Below, in pieces: positions 8,809 to 15,013 of a DNA stretch of 22,173 nucleotides. The translations under genes were made by a program, and so were the position numbers. Position 1 is the stretch's first letter. Each line of letters opens with the position of its first letter. Under the pieces are notes generated by a model that worked only from the letters and a program-made list of their open reading frames with translations, ran no database searches and had not been told where the DNA came from. Source of the DNA: a virus; IMG/VR virus record IMGVR_UViG_3300027759_000464, positions 1-22,173 of that record; one strand, given 5' to 3'.

Positions 8809-10601
8809 TAGGTATACGCTAACTCTAGAAGTATTTGATTCTTAATAAGACTATTTAACGAATCTTCAATGGGCATTGGTTGAGATCCTCCTCCATCTCT
8901 AGAAATAACTTGTTGTGGTGCAGGTGGTTGACGATCATCCACAACCACAACTTGCTGGCCTTTTTTATTTTGAGCAACAACTGAAGGAACATTTTGACCT
9001 GGTGAAGTTGTTGATGAAACTTGTGCTTGAAGTGGTTTTACTCCACCACCTTTATATTCGAAGTGATATGGATCTCCAGGTATTGATGCATAATACCATC
9101 CATATTTTGATCCATTTTTCATCATCCAATTATATGAATCGCTTCCTGGTTGAAGATCAAGTGCCAATCCTACACCATGTCTAGAATAACCAGGAGTTGC
9201 CCTAACAGAACCTTTTACATTTCTTTGATGTTCATAACTTCTATATGCACTATTAATTGGAATATCTTTACCATATGCTTGTTGTGCTGCTAAAAATGCT
9301 TTTCCTGCAGTTGGATTTAACATTGCATTATTTCCGTACCAATCTTGGTAATCAGCAGTATACGATAATGATTTTATTTTCATCAAATCTGAAGAAGTTA
9401 AAAATCCATTTCCTTTACCTGATTGTGGTTTTGAAGGTGCTGGTTGGGAAGTTAAAGATGAAAAAGTAACAGGTGTTCTTTGCGCCTCTTTAATAATCGC
9501 AGTTTCTTTTGCAGAATACCTTGATCCACCAGCAGTCCAAGATCCTATTCCCTGAGACTTCAATACTGCAAGTCCCATTTTATCTTGATTTTCTGGACTG
9601 AATGTATCAGTTGGTTTTAATCCTGCACCTTTCATTGCAGATGGAAAAGTTATTGGAATAATTTGATATCTTCCTGCCGCATAAACTCCATAATTACTAA
9701 TTTGTGGATTTCTTTTATCCATCACATATGCTTGTCTCTGCATAATTTCACCAAGAGTCATTGATGTTAATTCTTTTCCAACCTTAGTTTTTGAATTTCC
9801 TGTAGATCCAACAATTTTTTCCCCAATTGTTCCCTGATTCATTGCATTATAACTACCACCACTTTCTGGACCAGAAATAATGTCTAATGCTTGTTTATGA
9901 ATCCCAGTTACACTTCCACCAGTAGTATCAGTAGTAGGTGCAGATTGTCTATAATCAGTATTCAATGGTGCAGGTGGTGTTTCTCCAGGGCCTTGCCCAA
10001 GAGGAGTTGTAAGTAACTTAAATCCATCTTCAAATTGATCGTGCATTGCATCAATATTAGCACCCAAATCATCCATTGCACTCTGAACTCTTTTTGATTG
10101 ATCGGTAAAATCAAAATGAGTAATATCTTGGTATACAGCAGAAAGAAGATTTCCAAAATCTTGAAATGTGTTTTTAATATTTGACATAAAATCTGTCAAT
10201 ATTGTATATAAAGATTTAATTCTGATAATTAAATCCTCAATTGCCGTCATAATTGTTGGCAAATTATAAAGTAACCAACCAAGTAAAAGACTAGATGCAA
10301 AATCTAACAATCTACCAAGAAATCCTTTTGTACTATTAGCAATCACTGATCCGGTTCTTTTAAATGCACCACTGATACCAGAAGCTTCAATTATACTTTC
10401 CTGATCTTTTCTCTTAACTGCTTCTTCTCTCATACTACTGAGCATTCTATTTCTAGCAATAGATTCTCTTTTTATTTTTGTTCTATTGAGAGTAACATTT
10501 TTTACATTATCTGCAGATTTTTTTAACTGCCCCATTCCAGTATTGAGGGATTTTATTCCGCCAGATACTTTATCAAAATTAATTGAAGATGTAATCGCCA
10601 T
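8808..10601 (-). CDS. tape-measure-like tail protein with lysozyme-like and M15 peptidase domains
   Basis: A 597-residue protein in three parts. Residues 1-200 are helical, with a basic coiled segment (40-66) and a hydrophobic segment GFLGRLLDFASSLLLGWLLY (93-112), similar to the preceding gene product. Residues about 235-372 look like a lysozyme/transglycosylase-like domain: IISGPESGG with Glu246 as the likely catalytic acid, then GVYAAGRYQIIPITF (305-319). Residues about 400-518 are an M15 peptidase domain: INSAYRSYEHQ (449-458), SRHGVGLALD with His475 and Asp482, and DPYHFEY with Asp510 and His513. His475/Asp482/His513 fit the zinc ligands. Asp510 at H-3 fits the catalytic Asp of phage L-Ala-D-Glu endopeptidases such as T5 endolysin. 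The C-terminus is a Pro/Gln-rich linker. Inferred role: hub or tape-associated peptidoglycan digestion at DNA entry. Confidence 0.75.
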   Translation of the reverse strand: MAITSSINFDKVSGGIKSLNTGMGQLKKSADNVKNVTLNRTKIKRESIARNRMLSSMREEAVKRKDQESIIEASGISGAFKRTGSVIANSTKGFLGRLLDFASSLLLGWLLYNLPTIMTAIEDLIIRIKSLYTILTDFMSNIKNTFQDFGNLLSAVYQDITHFDFTDQSKRVQSAMDDLGANIDAMHDQFEDGFKLLTTPLGQGPGETPPAPLNTDYRQSAPTTDTTGGSVTGIHKQALDIISGPESGGSYNAMNQGTIGEKIVGSTGNSKTKVGKELTSMTLGEIMQRQAYVMDKRNPQISNYGVYAAGRYQIIPITFPSAMKGAGLKPTDTFSPENQDKMGLAVLKSQGIGSWTAGGSRYSAKETAIIKEAQRTPVTFSSLTSQPAPSKPQSGKGNGFLTSSDLMKIKSLSYTADYQDWYGNNAMLNPTAGKAFLAAQQAYGKDIPINSAYRSYEHQRNVKGSVRATPGYSRHGVGLALDLQPGSDSYNWMMKNGSKYGWYYASIPGDPYHFEYKGGGVKPLQAQVSSTTSPGQNVPSVVAQNKKGQQVVVVDDRQPPAPQQVISRDGGGSQPMPIEDSLNSLIKNQILLELAYT

Positions 10602-10602
10602 A

Positions 10603-12183
10603 TTACATTACCACATTATAATTGATTTGTGAATATAATGTATAGAAGTTATCAGGATTAGAGGAAGGAATATATGGAACATCACTCGCAGGTCCACTTT
10701 TTAATGGTTGTTGTGGTGGAGGACTAGAAGGATTGGAAGATGTGTATATAATATTTGGTTTTGGTTCAGGTTCTGGTCCAACATTAAATGGTACAGTTGG
10801 AATTTTTGATGTTTCCGCTGATGTTATTTTTGGAGTAGCAGGTTTTGATGAAGTTTCTGCTGGTGGTGTAGTTTCTTTAGGAAATTCTGAAGTTTTTTCT
10901 TCTAAAGATGTAGATATTTTTGCTGGTGTTGAAGTTGGTTGAGATGCTGTAGTTAATAAAGGTAATGAAAATGACAATTTAGTTTTATCAACTTCAGTAG
11001 ATTCAGAAGGCTTTGCAGATGTTGGTACTACTTGTGTTTTAGATTGAGTTTTTTCTTTTTCTTTTGGTTTATTTACTCCAGTGAGAATATCAGCACCTTT
11101 TCCACCATAATAATATCCAGCTCCAGCACCAATCAAAGTTGCTGGAAATTTTAATATTCCTGGAAATTTTGATCCTAGTTTTGCACCTAATTCTGCTGTG
11201 GCAAGACTACCAGCTGCTCCTGCACCTGCTTGAATATTTGTTTGACCTTCTCCCTTTCTTTGCATGAAATCGAACCCACCAAGAGCAAGATTAAATCCAG
11301 TCTTAGCAATTTTTCCGAATCCTTTAGTGATACCACTAAAAAGTCCTTTTCCAGCACCTTTTTCAACACCTTCAGTAATTCCTTTTGTTGCAGCAGATGC
11401 TTCTTTACCACCACCAGTTACTGCTTTTGCTGCACCTTTTACAAGACTTGCCATTCCTTGGAAGAGTTTTCCAAGTGTATTTGCAATTACAAATTTTCCT
11501 ATTTTTCCCGCAAGTTTAAAAATAGTACCAATAACTTTACCTATACCAACATTAATTACTCCAAATATAGCACCTGCAATTGCAAGAGTTTTAATTGTGG
11601 AATTTTTAATATCATCTAGTTGTTTCTTATCTCCATCCTGATATGCCTTAAGTAACTTAATTCCTTGAACAGTTAACCACCCTCCAAGTAATGTTCCAAT
11701 AAATTCCATTAAATTTTGGAATCCAAACGAAACTTTATTTCCAATACGATTTACTGGTTCCGATAAGGCACTCTGAATTTTAGTCTCTAAAAGACTTTCC
11801 TTTCCACCTCTTGCTCCCGCTTCCGCTAATCTTCTTTCCTTTTCTTGTTCATAAAGATCCTTTTGCTTCTCAATAGCACTCTCACTTGCAGTGATTGTTG
11901 CAATTGATTCTAAAGTTTCATTAACCTTATTTAATTGAAGATTTACACCACTAATTTGAGTAATAAGAGATTGATTCAAATTTGCAAAAACATTAACATT
12001 CGCAATATTACTTCTGCTCAACTCATTAACTTGATTTTGAAGTGATGTTACTGAAGATGAGAGTGATTGTAGTGTAGATTTTGTTTCAGGATCTGGTTTG
12101 TTTCCACCAAAAATACTTCCCGATACGGTACTTTCATTAATACCTTGAACCGAATTTGAAAGTGGCGATGGTAGAACTGCCAT
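10603..12183 (-). CDS. probable tail tape measure protein (gp29-like position)
   Basis: A 526-residue protein. Residues 30-150 are rich in Ser/Gln/Glu/Leu/Asn and predict as coiled coil (LQSLSSSVTSLQNQVNELS, then IEKQKDLYEQEKERRLAEA). Residues about 157-245 contain hydrophobic segments (MEFIGTLLGGWLTVQGIKLL; TLAIAGAIFGVINVGIG). A Gly/Ala/Lys-rich middle holds GAGAAGSLATAELGAKLGSKFP, and the last 150 residues are low complexity, rich in Pro, Ser, Thr and Lys. Coiled coil plus membrane-like segments is the usual tape measure pattern, and T4 gp29 (590 residues) is of similar size. The ATG overlaps the stop of the 57-codon ORF (TAATG), so it follows a possible G/GT-type chaperone pair as in lambda-like phages. 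No sequence match to gp29 can be claimed. Confidence 0.6.
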   Translation of the reverse strand: MAVLPSPLSNSVQGINESTVSGSIFGGNKPDPETKSTLQSLSSSVTSLQNQVNELSRSNIANVNVFANLNQSLITQISGVNLQLNKVNETLESIATITASESAIEKQKDLYEQEKERRLAEAGARGGKESLLETKIQSALSEPVNRIGNKVSFGFQNLMEFIGTLLGGWLTVQGIKLLKAYQDGDKKQLDDIKNSTIKTLAIAGAIFGVINVGIGKVIGTIFKLAGKIGKFVIANTLGKLFQGMASLVKGAAKAVTGGGKEASAATKGITEGVEKGAGKGLFSGITKGFGKIAKTGFNLALGGFDFMQRKGEGQTNIQAGAGAAGSLATAELGAKLGSKFPGILKFPATLIGAGAGYYYGGKGADILTGVNKPKEKEKTQSKTQVVPTSAKPSESTEVDKTKLSFSLPLLTTASQPTSTPAKISTSLEEKTSEFPKETTPPAETSSKPATPKITSAETSKIPTVPFNVGPEPEPKPNIIYTSSNPSSPPPQQPLKSGPASDVPYIPSSNPDNFYTLYSQINYNVVM

Positions 12184-12356
12184 TAGGAGGATTGCTGATT
12201 TTTAAGATTTTCTTGTTCAATATATTGTTGCAAAAGTGTAATATAGATTTCTTTCTCCCAAGGAATCATATTATCAAGTTCTGTTAATGAATATTTATGG
12301 TGTTGCATCAGGGAAAAATTAGTCCGGAAGTATGACGCAAGATCATTATGCGCCAT
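12183..12356 (-). CDS. 57-codon ORF after gp26, probably expressed as a -1 frameshift extension
   Basis: Reads MAHNDLASYFRTNF, then LMQHHKYSLTELDNMIPWEK and EIYITLLQQYIEQENLKNQQSS, ending in TAA 12185-12183. It is acidic, Gln-rich and helical, and its 'SLTELDNMIPWEKEIYITLL' core looks like a folded helical domain of the sort found in T parts of tail assembly chaperones. Its ATG (12356-12354) has no Shine-Dalgarno and lies inside the stem of the hairpin at 12328-12360. It is in the -1 frame of gp26 with no stop in between. I infer it is made mainly as a C-terminal extension of gp26. It could alternatively be a small protein translated by coupling to the gp26 stop. Its stop overlaps the next start (TAATG). 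Confidence 0.7.
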   Translation of the reverse strand: MAHNDLASYFRTNFSLMQHHKYSLTELDNMIPWEKEIYITLLQQYIEQENLKNQQSS

Positions 12357-12371
12357 ACTTACACGAAAAAA
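12328..12371 (-). promoter_or_regulatory. putative -1 programmed ribosomal frameshift signal
   Basis: The minus strand carries T TTT TTC at 12371-12365, in register with gp26 codons GCT TTT TTC (residues 236-238), so it fits X XXY YYZ and both slipping tRNAs are tRNA-Phe. A 4-nt spacer GTGT (12364-12361) follows. Then comes a hairpin: AAGTATGGCGCA (12360-12349) pairs with TGCGTCATACTT (12339-12328) in 12 bp with one G.U, around a 9-nt loop. The zero frame ends at TAA 12361-12359. After a -1 slip the frame reads CGT GTA AGT ATG GCG and continues into the 57-codon ORF. The product would be 238 + 3 + 57 = 298 residues. All elements are visible in sequence; actual frameshifting is inferred. Confidence 0.75.
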
Positions 12372-13078
12372 GCAGGAAGTCCCTCCAATACAACTTCACT
12401 TTCAATACCAGTATTTGGATTTTTAATTGAAATATTATGTGAAAGTTTTGGCATTGTTTCAAAGAACTTCTCAATTTCTTTGAATTGCTTTGAACTTAAT
12501 TGCTCAACAAATTCTGAGAGTTCTTTTTTTGAACATTCACTTCCAATCCACGACTCTTCTTCAGAATAAACTTGATCGATACATGCACAAATCAAATCAA
12601 AAGATTCATTGACACCAATTCCCTCTCCACTATTAAAATTATTTTTAATGAATTCTGCCATAGATGGATACTTCATTCTCATAGTTAAAGTATCATCCAA
12701 TTTAATATCTCTATTATGCCCCTCCTGTTCTTGTACTTGAATTTCGTCCAAATTAATACTTACAGGAACTTTTGTTGTATTGTCATCTGGGCATGTAATT
12801 AATATGTCAACAGTCTCACCAACTGATTTTCCACGAATATTCAAGAACAAATATTCAATGTCAAATGTAGCAAGATCATCAATTTTAATTCCTTTGCTTA
12901 AAATGCAGTTTGAAATTACTGTTTTAACTGCATTTGCGATTTGTTTACTATCCTCACTTTCCATTGCAATAATGAGGATCTTTTCTTCTTTAACTAAAAA
13001 TGGGCGATATCTAATGTTCTTCTTTAGTGATGGAATTTCCAACTCATAAATTGGAGTCGCAATCTTTGGTAATGGCAT
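12359..13078 (-). CDS. 26: gp26-like baseplate hub assembly protein
   Basis: A 239-residue protein of the T4 gp26 family (Pfam 'T4 baseplate' type). The start is characteristic: PKIATPIYELEIPSLKKNIR, then YRPFLVKEEKILIIAMES (residues 4-41), followed by IANAVKTVISNCI and FDIEYLFLNIRGKSVGE. It carries no signal peptide or membrane segment. In T4, gp26 is needed for hub assembly and its exact role is unclear. Here it ends GLPAFFV, with the frameshift heptamer in the last codons, so two products are possible: 239 residues and a 298-residue extended form. This suggests a chaperone role like lambda gpG/gpGT. A TATAAATA late promoter lies 26 bases upstream, and AGG precedes ATG 13078 by 5 bases. Family assignment is firm; the chaperone role is inference. 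Confidence 0.85.
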   Translation of the reverse strand: MPLPKIATPIYELEIPSLKKNIRYRPFLVKEEKILIIAMESEDSKQIANAVKTVISNCILSKGIKIDDLATFDIEYLFLNIRGKSVGETVDILITCPDDNTTKVPVSINLDEIQVQEQEGHNRDIKLDDTLTMRMKYPSMAEFIKNNFNSGEGIGVNESFDLICACIDQVYSEEESWIGSECSKKELSEFVEQLSSKQFKEIEKFFETMPKLSHNISIKNPNTGIESEVVLEGLPAFFV

Positions 13079-13104
13079 AATGACCTATAAAATTCATGTG
13101 CTTT

Positions 13105-13112
13105 TATTTATA
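13105..13112 (-). promoter_or_regulatory. T4-type late promoter (TATAAATA) for gp26 and the tail operon
   Basis: The minus strand reads TATAAATA, overlapping the last codons and stop of the gp54-like gene, 26 bases before the gp26 ATG. It matches the T4 late octamer exactly and is placed to drive gp26, the 57-codon ORF and the downstream tail genes. Confidence 0.7.
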
Positions 13113-13959
13113 GCGTTCTAAACCAACTAGCATTATTTGGTTTAGTATTATTGGAAACCAATTTTGCATCTGGACTAGGATTAATTGGACCACCAATTCC
13201 TCTAGGTCTTGGATCATCCAATCTTCCAGTACCTAGATTAAGATTTCTCCAAATCATTTCTTCTCTTCCAGTTGCTAATCTAGTAGTAATTCCTTCTTCA
13301 TTTTTAGCATTTGCCAATGAAGGTTGTCTATTATTATCTCTCATCGTATTTACATCAATACTTCTAATAGACCCACAAATATATCTCTCATAATTAAATG
13401 ATGCCGTTACAGTTAATATTTGCGAATCATTATATGCGATTGATGGAGAATATAATGAAACTGGAAACAATTTAAAAAAGTTATATTCAATTTCGTTCGT
13501 ATAATCTCTATCAAACTTTAATATCTTAACAGTATCACATTTATAATCTTTAGGATATTTCATTCTGAAAAAGTATCCCTCATTCGTTGGATTCATTCCA
13601 GATCCACTAGAAACAAATTCTATCCAATGTTCCAAGAATTTGATCATCTTATATTCTTTATCAACATAAAATGTCAAATCAGTAGAAGTAAAAATTCTGG
13701 TGTGTGCCATCTTTTCAGTGACACCGGTAACATCACCAACAACATCAGAAGTTCCAAGCGAACTACCCGGCAATGATGCAGAAGAGCACAATAATCCAGC
13801 ATTTTCGGCAACAAATCTCCAATCAACACCTCTTAAACTTAAATGATTTTGAAGGGGAAGTGGTAATGCTCCGAAAGAAACTTGGTAGTGAGTAGTTTGT
13901 GCAAGATTACCGAAAATTGGTTTAATTTCCGATATTCTGCGAGGGCGGGCAGTGGACAC
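13108..13959 (-). CDS. 54: gp54-like baseplate tail tube initiator
   Basis: A 283-residue protein resembling tail-tube-fold baseplate proteins. LFPVSLYSPSIAYNDSQILT followed by VTASFNYERY (residues about 168-197) lines up with the T4 gp54 segment ISVSSPELSYDGDNQITTF followed by DVTFAYR. The N-terminal half (THYQVSFGALP, then TRIFTSTDLTFYVDKEY and LEHWIEFVSS) fits the tube beta-sandwich. The C-terminal 80 residues are Arg/Asn/Pro-rich and look extended. T4 gp54 is 320 residues, sits on the gp48 cap and starts tube polymerisation. The start appears to be GTG (13959-13957): no in-frame ATG lies between it and the upstream stop at 13986-13984. In T4, 54 follows 48; here 48 is on the other strand 1 kb away. 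The gp54 call is moderate. Confidence 0.6.
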   Translation of the reverse strand: MSTARPRRISEIKPIFGNLAQTTHYQVSFGALPLPLQNHLSLRGVDWRFVAENAGLLCSSASLPGSSLGTSDVVGDVTGVTEKMAHTRIFTSTDLTFYVDKEYKMIKFLEHWIEFVSSGSGMNPTNEGYFFRMKYPKDYKCDTVKILKFDRDYTNEIEYNFFKLFPVSLYSPSIAYNDSQILTVTASFNYERYICGSIRSIDVNTMRDNNRQPSLANAKNEEGITTRLATGREEMIWRNLNLGTGRLDDPRPRGIGGPINPSPDAKLVSNNTKPNNASWFRTL

Positions 13960-13960
13960 T

Positions 13961-13967
13961 CTAAATA
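13961..13967 (+). promoter_or_regulatory. late-type promoter variant (CTAAATA) upstream of gp4
   Basis: The plus strand reads TCTAAATA at 13960-13967, one base off the NATAAATA late octamer, 26 bases before ATG 13994. The spacing equals that of the gp26 and homing endonuclease promoters. It lies in the short divergent gap between the gp54-like gene and gp4. Confidence 0.45.
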
Positions 13968-13993
13968 CTCTTAAGGTCTTATACTATATGTAT

Positions 13994-14431
13994 ATGTCGT
14001 ACAAAGGAAAATATCAACCAACCAATCCCCAGAAATACCGAGGAGATTATAGTAACATTATTTATAGGTCTTTGTGGGAACGCAAATTCATGAAGTATTG
14101 TGATCTCAATGAAAATATTCTTGAATGGGGAAGTGAAATTTTTGCATTGCCTTACCGATCTCCAATAGATAATCGTATCCACAAATATATTCCAGATTTT
14201 TATATCAAAGTAAAGGAAAGTAATGGCGAAATTAAAAAATGTATCATCGAAATTAAACCTAAGAAACAAACAGTAGAACCAATACCACAAAAGAGAAAAA
14301 CAAAAGGATACATCTATGAAGTTTATGAGTATGCAAAGAATCAGGCGAAATGGAAAGCTGCGAAAGAATTCTGCAAAGATCGACAATGGGAGTTCAGGGT
14401 GTTTACCGAAGATCACTTGGGAATTAAGTAA
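13994..14431 (+). CDS. 4: gp4 head completion protein
   Basis: T4 gp4 (gene 50/65) family, which finishes DNA-filled heads before tail joining. From MSYKGKYQPTNPQKYRG the protein is 145 residues, close to the 150 of T4. Conserved blocks are IIYRSLWERKFMKYCDLNEN, ILEWGSEIFALPYRSP, HKYIPDFYIKVKE and CIIEIKPKKQT. The pattern E-W-G-S-E, P-D-F-Y-I and I-E-I-K-P-K is that of a PD-(D/E)XK nuclease fold, with Asp and Glu-x-Lys at the metal site. ATG 13994 is preferred because the family begins just before the GKY motif. ATG 13988 would add two residues and has AAGG 11 bases upstream. The frame also opens at a GTG at 13952, which overlaps the opposite gene and adds nothing family-like. Its stop overlaps the next ATG (TAATG). 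Confidence 0.88.
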   Translation: MSYKGKYQPTNPQKYRGDYSNIIYRSLWERKFMKYCDLNENILEWGSEIFALPYRSPIDNRIHKYIPDFYIKVKESNGEIKKCIIEIKPKKQTVEPIPQKRKTKGYIYEVYEYAKNQAKWKAAKEFCKDRQWEFRVFTEDHLGIK

Positions 14432-14991
14432 TGGCACTTACCGGATACGAAAAATCACTGGAACAATATACTAAAAATGAATTAGTTGATATTGCAAAAG
14501 AATATACCATATATTATAGGACAGATTCTGGGCAAGGATCTACTAGCAATTATGAAAAATTAACAAAAGAAAAATTAATCTCAATCATAAAATCTGATAG
14601 AGATTATCAAAGTTCTGCTCCATCATCAGAAAAATTGAGCAGAGTTCAAAGAATGATGAAAAGAATTTCACAAGCAACTTATAGTCCAGATGAAATTATG
14701 GAAATTATTCAAGAAATTTTTGATGATGTTGAAAAATATCCGAGACCAGGAAATATATACACTTTCGTTTATACTGCAAAAACACCAGGAATTTGGTATG
14801 ATAAACATCCATTAGTGATAGTTCAAGGAGATGGTTATAGTACATCTGGATTTAGAGGATATAATATTCACTGGTCAGATCATAGAAATTATGTTTGGGA
14901 AGGAGTTGGAAGTTTATTTCATAGAGTTCAAAGAGGTGAAGAATTTGATTATCTTCATGATGTTCCATATAAAGACATATTGCGCACGTAG
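14431..14991 (+). CDS. unknown phage protein between gp4 and gp48 (186 aa)
   Basis: A 186-residue protein. The first 55 residues (YTKNELVDIAKEYTIYY, then YEKLTKEKLISIIKSD) have the helix-turn-helix spacing of a SAP or Rho-N-like nucleic-acid-binding domain. Residues 60-100 are basic then acidic helices. The C-terminal half has RPGNIYTFVYTAKTPGIWYD, HPLVIVQGDGY and GFRGYNIHWSDHRNYVW, a motif series (PG-x-Y, YD-x-x-P-L-V, G-x-N-x-H-x-x-x-x-R) that I have the impression recurs in T4-like phage proteins of unclear role. In T4 the neighbour of gene 4 is gene 2 (DNA end protector), so a gp2-like role is conceivable, but I cannot confirm it from sequence. It is translationally coupled to gp4. Confidence 0.7.
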   Translation: MALTGYEKSLEQYTKNELVDIAKEYTIYYRTDSGQGSTSNYEKLTKEKLISIIKSDRDYQSSAPSSEKLSRVQRMMKRISQATYSPDEIMEIIQEIFDDVEKYPRPGNIYTFVYTAKTPGIWYDKHPLVIVQGDGYSTSGFRGYNIHWSDHRNYVWEGVGSLFHRVQRGEEFDYLHDVPYKDILRT

Positions 14992-14999
14992 ACTAAATA
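14992..14999 (+). promoter_or_regulatory. late-type promoter variant (ACTAAATA) upstream of gp48
   Basis: ACTAAATA ends 14 bases before the gp48 ATG at 15014, in the only gap (22 bases) inside the plus-strand cluster. It differs from TATAAATA at the first two positions but keeps the TAAATA core. It is the same variant type as the one before gp4. Confidence 0.4.
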
Positions 15000-15013
15000 G
15001 TTAGAAAATATAA

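Noticed and set aside
11264-11641. Plus-strand ORF of 125 codons (and a 129-codon ORF overlapping it) opposite the tape-measure-like gene
   Set aside because: Both are mirror frames of a low-complexity Ala/Gly/Lys coding region, without a plausible ribosome site or family pattern; the minus-strand gene fits the operon.
12292-12299. CATAAATA inside the 57-codon ORF as a promoter for the tape-measure-like gene
   Set aside because: About 110 bases from the start codon and within coding sequence; the TAATG coupling already explains expression.
13979-14437. Minus-strand ORF of 152 codons opposite gp4
   Set aside because: It lies fully over the well-recognised gp4 gene and its Phe/Ile-rich product looks like an antisense frame.
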